Shown here in pieces: positions 8,163-16,834 of a DNA stretch of 56,820 nt. Every line of letters begins with the position of its first letter. Position 1 is the first letter of the stretch. Below the pieces are notes generated by a model. The model searched no databases. It was not told where the DNA came from and was given only the letters and a program-made list of their open reading frames with translations. Origin of the DNA: [Streptosporangium] indianense (GTDB taxonomy: Bacteria > Actinomycetota > Actinomycetes > Streptomycetales > Streptomycetaceae). The stretch lies in the NCBI RefSeq assembly GCF_021474405.1, contig NZ_JAKEIO010000039.1, positions 1 to 56,820 on the forward strand. The letters are read 5' to 3'. The position numbers and the translations under genes were made by a program.

Positions 8163-9854
8163 ATGGGGACGCAGACCGTACAGGCGGCGACGCCGCACGA
8201 GCCGCGCACACGGCACGGGCGGGTGGTGGTCGACTGGCTGACGACGACGGACCACAAGAAGATCGGCCACCTCTACCTGGTCACCTCGTTCGTGTTCTTC
8301 CTGATCGCCGGGGTGATGGCGCTGCTGATGCGCGCCGAGCTCGCCCGTCCGGGCCTGCAGATCATCGACAACGAGCAGTTCAACCAGGCGTTCACGATGC
8401 ACGGCACGATCATGCTGCTGCTGTTCGCGACGCCGAGCTTCGCGGGCTTCGCCAACGAGCTGATGCCGTTGCAGATCGGCGCGCCCGACGTCGCCTTCCC
8501 GCGGCTGAACATGTTCTCGTACTGGCTGTTCCTGTTCGGCGGGCTGATCGTGCTGGGCTCGCTGCTGGTGCCCTCCGGGCCGGCCGACTTCGGCTGGTTC
8601 GCCTACGCCCCGCTCAACAGCGCGGAGCGGTCACCCGGTCTCGGGCCCGACCTGTGGATCATGGGGCTGGCCCTGTCGGGCTTCGGCACGATCCTCGGCG
8701 CGGTCAACTTCATCACCACGATCATCGGGATGCGCGCCCCCGGCATGACGATGTTCCGGATGCCGATCTTCGTGTGGAACACCCTGTTCACGTCGATCCT
8801 GATCCTGATGGCGTTCCCGGTGCTGGCGGCGGCGCTGCTGGTGCTGGAGGCGGACCGGCGGTTCGGCGCGCAGGTCTTCGACGCGGCCAACGGCGGCGCG
8901 ATCCTGTGGCAGCACCTGTTCTGGTTCTTCGGCCACCCCGAGGTGTACATCATCGCGCTGCCGTTCTTCGGCATCATCACGGAGATCATCCCGGTCTTCA
9001 GCCGCAAGCCGCTGTTCGGCTATCTGACGCTGGTCGGCGCGACGATGGCGATCACCGGTCTGTCGATGATCGTGTGGGCGCACCACATGTTCGCCACGGG
9101 TGCGGTGCTGCTGCCGTTCTTCTCCTTCATGAGCTTCCTGATCGCGGTGCCGACCGGTGTGAAGTTCTTCAACTGGGCCGGCACCATGCTGAAGGGCTCG
9201 TTGTCCTTCGAGACGCCGATGCTCTGGGCGACGGGCTTCCTGGTGACCTTCCTGTTCGGCGGGCTGACCGGGGTGATCCTGGCGTCGCCGCCGATGGACT
9301 TCCACGTGACGGACTCGTACTTCGTGGTCGCGCACTTCCACTACGTCGTCTTCGGCACGGTCGTCTTCGCGATCTTCGCCGGCTTCTACTTCTGGTGGCC
9401 GAAGTTCACCGGGAAGATGCTCGACGAGCGGCTCGGCAAGATCCAGTTCTGGACGCTGTTCGTCGGCTTCCACACCACGTTCCTGGTGCAGCACTGGCTG
9501 GGCGCCGAAGGCATGCCCCGCCGCTACGCGGACTACCTCGCGGCGGACAGCTTCACCGCGCTCAACACGGTGTCGACGATCGGCGCGTTCCTGCTCGGCA
9601 TGTCGACGCTGCCGTTCCTCTACAACGTGTGGAAGACGGCGAAGTACGGCGTGAAGGTCGAGGTCGACGACCCCTGGGGCTACGGCCGCTCCCTGGAGTG
9701 GGCGACCTCGTGTCCGCCCCCGCGGCACAACTTCACGACGTTGCCGCGGATCCGCTCCGAGTCCCCGGCGTTCGACCTGCACCATCCGGAGTACGCGGCG
9801 GTGACGTCGCAGCCCGAGCCAGAGCGCCATCAAGCCGGTCCCGGGTCCTCCTGA
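8163..9854 (+). CDS. ctaD: Cytochrome c oxidase subunit I, isolated copy
   Basis: 563-residue catalytic subunit of an aa3-type haem-copper oxidase, which reduces oxygen to water in the plasma membrane while pumping protons. The metal ligands are visible: the haem a His in [11 protein letters not shown], the CuB His and cross-linked Tyr in [11 protein letters not shown], the His pair in WAHHMF, and the haem a3/haem a His in [10 protein letters not shown]. Twelve helices are consistent with the length. The C-terminal tail (after about residue 525) is Pro/Glu/His-rich. No ctaC, ctaE or qcr genes are nearby, so it is likely an accessory copy that assembles with subunits encoded elsewhere. Its last 122 bp overlap the convergent regulator gene. 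Confidence 0.93.
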   Translation: MGTQTVQAATPHEPRTRHGRVVVDWLTTTDHKKIGHLYLVTSFVFFLIAGVMALLMRAELARPGLQIIDNEQFNQAFTMHGTIMLLLFATPSFAGFANELMPLQIGAPDVAFPRLNMFSYWLFLFGGLIVLGSLLVPSGPADFGWFAYAPLNSAERSPGLGPDLWIMGLALSGFGTILGAVNFITTIIGMRAPGMTMFRMPIFVWNTLFTSILILMAFPVLAAALLVLEADRRFGAQVFDAANGGAILWQHLFWFFGHPEVYIIALPFFGIITEIIPVFSRKPLFGYLTLVGATMAITGLSMIVWAHHMFATGAVLLPFFSFMSFLIAVPTGVKFFNWAGTMLKGSLSFETPMLWATGFLVTFLFGGLTGVILASPPMDFHVTDSYFVVAHFHYVVFGTVVFAIFAGFYFWWPKFTGKMLDERLGKIQFWTLFVGFHTTFLVQHWLGAEGMPRRYADYLAADSFTALNTVSTIGAFLLGMSTLPFLYNVWKTAKYGVKVEVDDPWGYGRSLEWATSCPPPRHNFTTLPRIRSESPAFDLHHPEYAAVTSQPEPERHQAGPGSS

Positions 9855-10773
9855 TCGCCTCGACCAGCTCGACCGGCTCCACCACCTCGAACTCGAAGCC
9901 CAGCATGACGACGTGGATGACCATCACGTCGAGGCTGCCGGCGCCGCAGCGCAGCAGGCAGGTGTCCGGGCCCTCGGCCTCCAGTACCCCGGCCGAGGGC
10001 GAGATGTGCCCGGCGGCCTCCTCCAGGGGCGCCAGGAGGCGTACGACGGCGTGGGTGGCGTACGCGCGCGTGGAGACGCCCTGGGAGACGTAGGCGGCGA
10101 GGTCCTCGGCGGGCGGCTTGCGGGGAGCGAAGCGCGGGCCGTGCGGCGGCCTGGGCGTGACGCGGTCCACGCGGAAGGTGCGCCAGTCGTCCCGGTCGAG
10201 GTCCCAGGCGACGAGGTACCAGCGGCGTTCGGTGCACACCAGCCGGTGAGGTTCGACGGTGCGGCGGGACAGGGCGCCGTCGTGGCCGCGGTACTCGAAG
10301 CGCAGCCGCTCGGCGTCCCGGCACAGATGGGCGAGTTCGGTGAGGACGGCCGGGTCGACCGAGGAGGGCAGTGTGCTGCGCAGCATCGGCACGGTGAAGG
10401 CGTTCAGGGCGCCCACGCGGCGGCGCAGCCGGTTGGGGAGCACCTGTTCCAGTTTGGCGAGGGCCCGGACGGAGGTCTCCCCGATGCCGTCGATGCCCTG
10501 CCCGGCGGCGGTGCGCAGGCCGACCGCCACGGCGACGGCCTCGTCGTCGTCCAGGAGCAGCGGCGGCAGTTCGGCGCCGGCGCCCAGCTGGTAGCCGCCG
10601 CCGGTGCCGGGGCTGGCGTTGACGGGGTAGCCGAGTTCGCGCAGCCGGTCGACGTCCCGGCGCAGGGTGCGGGCGCTGATCCCGAGCCGGTCGGCCAGGT
10701 CGGCGCCGGACCACTCGCGGTGGGCTTGGAGCAGGGACAGCAGACGCAGCAGACGGGCCGAGGTCTCCACCAT
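9733..10773 (-). CDS. YafY-type transcriptional regulator with HTH and WYL domains
   Basis: 346-residue regulator. Residues about 1-60 form a DeoR-like winged helix ([20 protein letters not shown], then [20 protein letters not shown]). The middle holds the WYL domain with the name motif in [23 protein letters not shown] domains bind small ligands or nucleic acid and control transport, DNA-repair and defence genes. Its C-terminal 40 residues are Pro/Thr/Gly-rich and overlap the end of ctaD on the other strand. The ATG at 10773 is chosen although no ribosome site is evident; a TTG at 10803 preceded by a GAGGA-like site is the alternative. It lies downstream of, and in the same direction as, the binding-protein gene of the neighbouring importer and could control it. 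Confidence 0.85.
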   Translation of the reverse strand: MVETSARLLRLLSLLQAHREWSGADLADRLGISARTLRRDVDRLRELGYPVNASPGTGGGYQLGAGAELPPLLLDDDEAVAVAVGLRTAAGQGIDGIGETSVRALAKLEQVLPNRLRRRVGALNAFTVPMLRSTLPSSVDPAVLTELAHLCRDAERLRFEYRGHDGALSRRTVEPHRLVCTERRWYLVAWDLDRDDWRTFRVDRVTPRPPHGPRFAPRKPPAEDLAAYVSQGVSTRAYATHAVVRLLAPLEEAAGHISPSAGVLEAEGPDTCLLRCGAGSLDVMVIHVVMLGFEFEVVEPVELVEAIRRTRDRLDGALARAATSPPRTPDGAGRTPGTRSGSAATS

Positions 10774-10797
10774 GGGGGCGAGTCTGCCAGGCCTTGC

Positions 10798-10812
10798 GGA
10801 CAACGACTGTCC
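10798..10812. promoter_or_regulatory. Possible operator of the WYL regulator (GGACA-N5-TGTCC)
   Basis: Inverted repeat GGACA ACGAC TGTCC in the 39 bp between the binding-protein stop and the regulator ATG. Dyads of the GACA/TGTC type are what YafY/WYL repressors commonly bind, so autoregulation is plausible. The dyad is short and could arise by chance. Confidence 0.42.
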
Positions 10813-12102
10813 TCAAGGCGTGTAGGCCAGTTGGGGGACGGTGAAGCAGGTGCGGTTCATGTCGCCCTGGCTCACCCAGCCCTTGTCGTCCTGCCAGCGG
10901 GCCACCGACAGGCAGGTCCGGTTCGTCCTGGGCGGCTCGGGCAGGCGCTCGAACCGGACGGGGAGCAGCAGTCCCCGGGCGGTGTAGCCCTGGCTGCGGT
11001 TCATGTACAAGTCGACGCACGCGCGCGTGATGCCGGTCGCCGCGCAGGATGCCGCCGCGTCCGTGAACCACCGCGCGGCCGCCCACCCTTCGAGCTGCCA
11101 CTGGGAGTGCGTCTTCAGCCCTTTCGTCGCCTCGCGGAACTCCCGTACGGCCGCGTCGCCGGTGTCCTCGAAGTTGCGGCTGGCGCCGGTCGCCCAGAGG
11201 GTGTTGCGGCAGCGCGGGGCGTCCTTGTAGTCGTCGGTGACGGTGGACGTCCAGTTCTGCACGTTGGTCACCTTGGCGGTGACGTCGGCGCCGGCCTCGT
11301 CCATCGCCCGGCACAGCTGGGCGTTGCCGTGCGCGTCGATGGCGTCGAAGACCAGGTCGGCGCCCTGCTCCTTGAGGTCGGCGGCGACGGCGCGGAAGTT
11401 GGGCAGGGCGAAGTCGACCTGCTCGGTGACGACCTTGTAGCCCTCGGCGCGCAGGCCGCGTTCGACGAGCCGGGCGTAGGCGGCCGAGGCGGACTGGTTG
11501 TAGGAGACGACGGCGGCGGTGCGGGCACCGTGCTCGCGTTTGAAGTAGCGGTAGACCTCGGTGCCGCCGTACAGCCTGCCGTCCCAGCCGGGGGTGCCGT
11601 GGCGGGGTGCGAGGCTGCCGTAGATGCCGTAGAGGTGCGGGTAGGTGTCGTAGGCGGCGCCGATGGGCTGGCCGCCGATGTCGGGCACGTGCGCGCGTGC
11701 GACACGGGGCGCGCCCGCGTAGTCCAGGGCGGTGGTGGCGACCAGGGCGACGACCTCGTCCTCCTCGACGAGCTTGTGCACGCACTCGTTGTTGCCGACG
11801 CCGCTGCCGCCGTCGTCACAGCGGCGTACCTCCACCCGGCGCCCGTCGATGCCGCCGTGCGCGTTGAGCCGTTCGAAGAAGGCCACGGCGCCGTCGCGCG
11901 GGCCGGTGAAGGCGCTGCCGCCGACGGGGCTGGTGGCGCTGGTGATGATGCCGACCCGCAGGGGTGCGGAGTCGCGGGGCGGCGGGGTGCCGCGGTCGTC
12001 GTGCCGGAAGTCGCTCTCCGGGAGCCGGCTTCCGCAGGCCGCGCTCAGGGAGAGCAACAGCACCGCGGCGAGGATCTCAGCAACCAGGGACCGGCGACCC
12101 AT
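10813..12102 (-). CDS. Branched-chain-amino-acid-type ABC substrate-binding lipoprotein
   Basis: 429-residue periplasmic-binding-protein-like lipoprotein (Peripla_BP_6 type, the class that serves Liv/HAAT importers). A signal peptide ends in the lipobox LSAAC, so Cys 23 or so would be lipidated. The mature part opens with PLRVGIITSATSPVGGSAFT, the usual first strand and ligand loop, followed by GAVAFFERLNAHGGIDGRRV and, mid-chain, RTAAVVSYNQSASAAYARLV at the domain hinge. Several cysteines in the C-terminal third (CAATGITRAC, NRTCLSV, NRTCFTV) suggest disulfides. It overlaps the upstream MTB12-like gene by 26 bases and faces away from the fused permease/ATPase gene, which it presumably serves. 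The ligand is unknown. Confidence 0.85.
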   Translation of the reverse strand: MGRRSLVAEILAAVLLLSLSAACGSRLPESDFRHDDRGTPPPRDSAPLRVGIITSATSPVGGSAFTGPRDGAVAFFERLNAHGGIDGRRVEVRRCDDGGSGVGNNECVHKLVEEDEVVALVATTALDYAGAPRVARAHVPDIGGQPIGAAYDTYPHLYGIYGSLAPRHGTPGWDGRLYGGTEVYRYFKREHGARTAAVVSYNQSASAAYARLVERGLRAEGYKVVTEQVDFALPNFRAVAADLKEQGADLVFDAIDAHGNAQLCRAMDEAGADVTAKVTNVQNWTSTVTDDYKDAPRCRNTLWATGASRNFEDTGDAAVREFREATKGLKTHSQWQLEGWAAARWFTDAAASCAATGITRACVDLYMNRSQGYTARGLLLPVRFERLPEPPRTNRTCLSVARWQDDKGWVSQGDMNRTCFTVPQLAYTP

Positions 12103-12640
12103 TGCCGCTCATCTGCACCAGCGAGCACAGCGCCTTGACGGACACCTTCCAGGTGCCCTCCTCCTCGACGGCTGTCCCGGAGGCGTTCGGCAGAACGGTG
12201 GCGCCCTTCAGGGTGAGCGTGTACGTCACGTCCGCCTCGGTCGCCGAGGTGAACTCGACCTTGGTGACCTTCGCCTGGACCTGGCCGCCGCGCTCGTCAC
12301 CGCTGAAGGCCTGAAGGACCGGCCCCATACGGTCGCCGTTCTGCAGGACGGCCTGCTTCTCCTCGGTCGAGGTCTGCGGGTCGAAGAACTTCTCCCAGTT
12401 CTGCTTGATCTCCGTCTCCGCCGCGGCCCGGTCCGCCGGTGCGCTGGCCGGCGCACTCGTGGTCTGCTCCGCGGTCGGTGTGGGGGGCGTGCTCGCGCTG
12501 CCGCCGCCGTTGTCGTCACTGCACGCCGCGAGGGCCGGGGCGAGGGCCAGGACCAGGGCGGCCGCGATCGCCGTGCCCCGTCCCGCGGTGCGTGGACCCC
12601 CCGTCGTGTTCCCCCGCCTGAGGTCGCTGCCGAGAACCAT
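12077..12640 (-). CDS. MTB12-like (low-molecular-weight antigen) lipoprotein
   Basis: 187-residue lipoprotein. An Ala/Leu-rich signal ends at the lipobox LAACSDD, followed by a Thr/Pro/Ser spacer. The C-terminal domain (about residues 80-187) reads ETEIKQNWEKFFDPQTS, EKQAVLQNGDRM, VTYTLTLKGATVLPNASGTA and EEEGTWKVSVKALCSL, the pattern of the actinobacterial MTB12/CFP-2 antigen C-terminal domain, an NTF2-like fold of unknown job. The start is taken as ATG 12640; a GTG three codons earlier is possible. The 26-base overlap with the substrate-binding lipoprotein gene implies translational coupling, so it is probably an extracytoplasmic accessory of the importer; that role is inference. Confidence 0.72.
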   Translation of the reverse strand: MVLGSDLRRGNTTGGPRTAGRGTAIAAALVLALAPALAACSDDNGGGSASTPPTPTAEQTTSAPASAPADRAAAETEIKQNWEKFFDPQTSTEEKQAVLQNGDRMGPVLQAFSGDERGGQVQAKVTKVEFTSATEADVTYTLTLKGATVLPNASGTAVEEEGTWKVSVKALCSLVQMSGNGSPVPGC

Positions 12641-12785
12641 CTGGCTCACCACCGGGTGTCGGTCCGGGCCATGAGCGCCCGGTGCTTTCAGGGTCAGCTT
12701 CCACAGGGCATAGTGCAAGCGATCGGCGGACTTGAACAGGCAGCCCGACGCACGCACAGCCGAATCCGACGTGTGGGAGCCAGCG

Positions 12786-13265
12786 ATGCGGACCAGCCGA
12801 CTGCGGACCGTGCATCCCGTCCTGTGGGCGGGCTGGGCCGCCCTGGCCGCCGGCGCGGTGCTGTGCGTCGTGGGCTGGTACGGGATCTCCGGCGAGCGTT
12901 ACGCCGAACGGCAGCTGCCCTACCTCGCCTCGTGCACGGTCCCCGGGGCCGCCCTGATCATCGCCGGGGCGGTGCTGCTGGCCCGCGGCCGGGACTCGGT
13001 CGCCGCCGCGCGCGTGGAGGAGCTGTACGGCTTGCTGGTGGAGGACGGGCCGGCCGAGCCGGAGGCGACGACCGGCCGGGCCGCGCTCGCGCCGCTCGCG
13101 GTCAGCGGCGACCTGCTGATGGTGCCGGGCGGCACGCTGTGGCACCGCGCGGACTGCCCGCTGGTCGCCGGCAAGGCGGAGGCGGTTCCGGTGGACTCCA
13201 AGCTGGTGGCGGGCGGCGAGCTGGACCCCTGCCCGATCTGCGAGCCGGCCCGAGAAACCGACTGA
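12786..13265 (+). CDS. Small membrane protein with C-terminal His/Cys cluster, first gene of importer operon
   Basis: 159-residue protein of unknown function. Two membrane helices (about residues 12-32 and 50-68) are followed by a soluble tail that ends in TLWHRADCPLVAGKAEAV and GELDPCPICEP. The H-x3-C ... C-x2-C spacing recalls the Ada-like zinc-binding element, so metal or redox chemistry is possible but unproven. The ATG has a GGGAG site. Its TGA overlaps the ATG of the fused transporter gene by one base, which argues that the two are translated together and that this protein belongs to the importer. I know of no named family. Confidence 0.7.
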   Translation: MRTSRLRTVHPVLWAGWAALAAGAVLCVVGWYGISGERYAERQLPYLASCTVPGAALIIAGAVLLARGRDSVAAARVEELYGLLVEDGPAEPEATTGRAALAPLAVSGDLLMVPGGTLWHRADCPLVAGKAEAVPVDSKLVAGGELDPCPICEPARETD

Positions 13266-16183
13266 TGTCGTCGCTGACGTACGACCTCACTCTCGCCGGC
13301 CTCTCGGTCGGCAGCGCGGCGGCGCTGACCGGGATCGGCCTGATCGTCACGTACCGCGCGACGGGGGTGCTGAACTTCGCGCACGGCGCGATCGCGATGG
13401 TGTGCGCGTATGTGCTGCGGCAGTGCGTGGTCGAGTGGGGCTGGCCGCTGTGGCTCGGGGCGGCGGTGACGCTGCTGGTGCTGGCCCCGGGACTGGGGGT
13501 GGTGCTGGAGCGGTTCGTCTTCCGGCCGCTGGCGGTCCTCGGCGGCGATCCGGCGCAGACGCTGGTGGCGTCCATCGGAGTGTTCGTGCTGCTGGTGGGC
13601 GGGGCGGCACTGCTGTGGGGGCAGGGGGCGCGGGACGACGCGCCGGTGCTGGTGCCCGATGAACCGTGGGGTCAGCTGGCGGTGGTGCTGGTGCTGGCCG
13701 CCGGGGTCACGGCGGTGATCCGCTGGACGCGCTTCGGCCAGGAACTGCGGGCCGTGGTCGACGACCGGCGGCTCGCCGTGCTGGGCGGTATCGACGCGGA
13801 CCGGGTCGCGGCCACCGGCTGGGCGTTCGGTGCGTTCACGGCCGGGCTGACGGGGGTGCTGCTGGCGCCGTACGTGCGGCTCGACCCGTACGGTCTCCCG
13901 CTGCTCGTGATGGAGGTCGTGGCGGTCGCGGTGGCGGCGCGGATGCGGAGCCTGGCCGTCGCGGTGGTGGTGGCGCTGGGCATCGGGGTGGCGCAGAGCC
14001 AGCTGACGCGGCTGCACCCCTCGGGCTGGGCCGAACCGCTGCTCCAGGCGGCCGCCACGAACCTGTTCGTCGTCGCGCTGCTGGTCGCGGCCCTGGTGCT
14101 GCCGGGCGTCGGGGAGCGGGACGCGCTGCCCCGCACGGCCACGGCGCGCGTGCCGACCCCGCCGGGCGTCTGGATCGTGGTGCTCGTGCTGTTCCTGCTG
14201 CCGCTGGGGCTCGCGGGCCGGGACCTGCACACCTCGGTCCAGGTCCCGGCGCTGGCCGTGATCCTGCTGTCCCTGGTGGTGGTCACCGGCCGCGGCGGCC
14301 AGATCTCGCTGGGGCAGGCGGCGTACGCGGGTCTCGGTGCCCTGTTCACGGCCCTGCTGGCGGCGGGCCGTCTCCCGGGGCTGCCCGCGCTGCCGGAGCT
14401 GGCGGCCCTCGCGGTGTCGGTGGTCCTGGTGGCACCGCTCGGTCTGCTGACGGGCTGGCCCGCGATCGGCCGCCGGGGTCTGGCCCTGGCGCTGGCGACG
14501 TTCGCGGTCGGCGTGGGGGTGAGCCGCTTCGTCTTCACTCAGCCGTACGCCACCTCGGGTCTGTCACTGGGGCGCCCCGCGGGCTTCGACGGGGACCGGG
14601 CGTACTACGTCCTGGAGCTGCTCCTGCTGGCGGCCGCGCTGCTGGCGACCCACGCACTGCGCCGGGGGCGGACAGGCCGGGCCCTCGCCGCCATGCGGGA
14701 TCACGAGCGGGGCGCGCAGGCGGCGGGCGTCGGCGTGCCCTCCCTCAAGCTGCTGGCCTTCGTCGCGGGTGCCGCGCTGGCCGCGCTGGGCGGCGGCATG
14801 CTCGGCATGGGTCTGCGTGCCTTCGACGCCGCGGCCTACGACCCCGTGCGGGGCCTGTTGTGGTTCGCGGCCGTGGTGGTGCTGGGCGCCGACAGCACGC
14901 TCGGGGCCCTCGCGGCCGCGGCCCTCCTGGTCGGGCTGGACGCGGGCACCCGCGGCGGTGTCGCGGCGGCCCTCATCGGCGTCCTGGCGATCCTGGTGGG
15001 CCGCTTCCCGGGCGGCCCGTACGAGGCGCTGCGCACGACGGCGCGACGCCTGCGGCCTCGCGGCACCCCGGCCCTGACGCAGACCGGCGCACGGTCCCGC
15101 GACCGGCTGCACCCGGCACGGCCGCAAGGGGCGAGAAGAGCACCGGTACCGACCGGGGCGACGCGGGCGTCGCACGGGGCGGAGGGACCGGGAGCGGGCG
15201 AGCGGCGCGAGGACGGCGGGAGTCGCCCGGAACACCACCCGGCGGGCCGGGCTGCCCCCGGCACGGCCGGCGGGCCGGGAGCGGGCGAGCGGCGTGGGCG
15301 CACGGAACACGGCCCGGCGGGCCGGGCCGTCCCCGGCCTGCCGGGCGGGGGCAACCGCCCGCCCGGCACCGGATCCGAGATGCCCACCGGGCCCTCCCCG
15401 GGCCGCCGACCGAGCAGGGCGACACCCGGCGGGGTGGCTCCGCCACCCGTGGGCCGGGCCGCCGCCGCATCCGCCCCCTCCGCCGCTCGCCCCCTCCTCA
15501 CCGCCCGTCACCTCCACGTCCGCTACGGCGGCTTCACCGCTCTCGACGGAGTGGATCTGGAGCTCTCCGCCGGCCGGATCACCGCCGTCGTGGGGCCCAA
15601 CGGGGCCGGGAAGAGCACCTTGTTCCACTGTCTGGCCGGGACACTGCGGCCCGCGGGCGGGACCGTACGGCTCGGCGGGCGGGACATCACCGCGCTGCCC
15701 GCCCACACCCGCACCCGGCTCGGCGTGGCGCGGACCTTCCAGGAACTGGCCGTCTTCCCCACGCTGACCGTCGCCGAGAACATCCGGGTGGGCGCCGAGC
15801 AGGGCCGGGTGGCCGACCCGGGCGCCGTAGAGCGCACGCTCAGGCTGCTCGGGCTCGACGGGCCCGTGCGTGCCCGGCCCGCCGCCGGACTGCCCACCGG
15901 GACGCTGCGCCGCGTCGAACTGGCCCGGGTCCTCGCGGGCGGCCCCCGTGTCCTCCTCCTGGACGAGCCGGCCGCCGGGCTCGACACCGCCGAAGTGACG
16001 GCCCTGGCCCGGGTCCTGAAGGCCCTGGCCGCCGACGGCACGGCGCTCCTCGTCGTCGAGCACGACCTGGACCTGGTCGCCGGCCTCGCCGACGTCGTGC
16101 AGGTGATGGCCGCGGGCCGGATCGTCGCCACCGGTCCTCCCGGGCACGTCCTGGAAGCCCTGGAACGGGAGACCGGCCGATGA
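13265..16183 (+). CDS. Fused Liv-type ABC importer: two permease domains plus ATPase in one chain
   Basis: 972-residue open frame that joins three normally separate proteins of the branched-chain-amino-acid (HAAT) importer family. Residues about 1-292 are LivH-like (GIGLIVTYRATGVLNFAHGA is the family motif). Residues about 296-598 are LivM-like (LLSLVVVTGRGGQISLGQAA and AAMRDHERGAQAAGVG). Residues 742-972 are a LivG-like ATPase with Walker A VGPNGAGKSTLF, a LivG-style signature LPTGTLRRVELARV and Walker B VLLLDEPAAGLD. Between 598 and 742 is a Gly/Ala/Pro/Arg linker with an 87-bp internal duplication. An internal ATG at 15380 could start a free LivG of normal size (267 residues), so a single polypeptide is not proven. 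The next gene overlaps it by 4 bases (ATGA). Confidence 0.85.
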   Translation: MSSLTYDLTLAGLSVGSAAALTGIGLIVTYRATGVLNFAHGAIAMVCAYVLRQCVVEWGWPLWLGAAVTLLVLAPGLGVVLERFVFRPLAVLGGDPAQTLVASIGVFVLLVGGAALLWGQGARDDAPVLVPDEPWGQLAVVLVLAAGVTAVIRWTRFGQELRAVVDDRRLAVLGGIDADRVAATGWAFGAFTAGLTGVLLAPYVRLDPYGLPLLVMEVVAVAVAARMRSLAVAVVVALGIGVAQSQLTRLHPSGWAEPLLQAAATNLFVVALLVAALVLPGVGERDALPRTATARVPTPPGVWIVVLVLFLLPLGLAGRDLHTSVQVPALAVILLSLVVVTGRGGQISLGQAAYAGLGALFTALLAAGRLPGLPALPELAALAVSVVLVAPLGLLTGWPAIGRRGLALALATFAVGVGVSRFVFTQPYATSGLSLGRPAGFDGDRAYYVLELLLLAAALLATHALRRGRTGRALAAMRDHERGAQAAGVGVPSLKLLAFVAGAALAALGGGMLGMGLRAFDAAAYDPVRGLLWFAAVVVLGADSTLGALAAAALLVGLDAGTRGGVAAALIGVLAILVGRFPGGPYEALRTTARRLRPRGTPALTQTGARSRDRLHPARPQGARRAPVPTGATRASHGAEGPGAGERREDGGSRPEHHPAGRAAPGTAGGPGAGERRGRTEHGPAGRAVPGLPGGGNRPPGTGSEMPTGPSPGRRPSRATPGGVAPPPVGRAAAASAPSAARPLLTARHLHVRYGGFTALDGVDLELSAGRITAVVGPNGAGKSTLFHCLAGTLRPAGGTVRLGGRDITALPAHTRTRLGVARTFQELAVFPTLTVAENIRVGAEQGRVADPGAVERTLRLLGLDGPVRARPAAGLPTGTLRRVELARVLAGGPRVLLLDEPAAGLDTAEVTALARVLKALAADGTALLVVEHDLDLVAGLADVVQVMAAGRIVATGPPGHVLEALERETGR

Positions 16184-16821
16184 CGACGCTGTCCCTGCGC
16201 CACGCGCGCGTGCGCTACGGCCCCGTGGAGGCCCTGCACGGCATCACCCTCGCCGCCCCCGGCCCGGGCCTCACCGTGCTGCTGGGCCGCAACGGCTCCG
16301 GCCGTACCACCGCCCTGCGCGCCCTGGCCGGCACGGTCCCCCTGGCGGGCGGCGCGGTGGTGTGGGACGGCCGGGACGTGACCCGTGTCCCGGCGTACGA
16401 ACGGGCCCGGCGCGGGATGTGCCTGGTGCCGGAACGTCAGGCCGTGTTCGCCTCGCTCACCGTGCGCGAGAACCTGCGGCTCGCCGCGCGCGACCCCACC
16501 GCGGCCCTGGACGCCTACCCACAGCTGCGGCCCCTGCTGGAGCGGCGCGCCGGCACCCTCTCCGGCGGGGAGCAGCGCATGCTCGCCCTGTCCCGGGCGC
16601 TGCTCGCACGCGCGCGCGTGGTCCTCGTCGACGAGCCCGCCCAGGGCATGTCGCCCCCGGTGGCGGGCCGCACGTACGAGCTGCTCGCCGCGCTCGACGC
16701 GTGCGTGGTGCTCGCCGAGCAGCGGCTGCCGCCCGCCCTGCGGGGGCGGCCCGCGCTCGTCTACGAACTGCGCCGCGGGGCCGTCGTGTTCGCCGGGGAG
16801 GCAGGTGAGCTGAGGGGCTGA
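16180..16821 (+). CDS. LivF-like ABC ATPase with Arg in Walker A
   Basis: 213-residue ATPase, somewhat shorter than usual LivF (about 235). Landmarks: Walker A region LLGRNGSGRTTALRALAG, in which the invariant Lys is Arg; Q-loop region CLVPERQAVFASLTVRENL; signature TLSGGEQRMLALSRALL, intact; Walker B VVLVDEPAQGM; and a switch region CVVLAEQRL. Together with the LivG domain of the preceding gene it would make the ATPase pair of the importer. The Lys-to-Arg change probably weakens or abolishes hydrolysis at its own site, giving an asymmetric pair in which only one site turns over; this is inference. ATGA overlap with the fused gene indicates coupled translation. Confidence 0.83.
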   Translation: MTTLSLRHARVRYGPVEALHGITLAAPGPGLTVLLGRNGSGRTTALRALAGTVPLAGGAVVWDGRDVTRVPAYERARRGMCLVPERQAVFASLTVRENLRLAARDPTAALDAYPQLRPLLERRAGTLSGGEQRMLALSRALLARARVVLVDEPAQGMSPPVAGRTYELLAALDACVVLAEQRLPPALRGRPALVYELRRGAVVFAGEAGELRG

Positions 16822-16834
16822 CCGGGCGCGCCGA

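Noticed and set aside
12732..12785. Earlier start for the small membrane protein at 12732
   Set aside because: The ATG at 12786 has a GGGAG site and begins directly before the first helix; the upstream 18 codons look non-coding.
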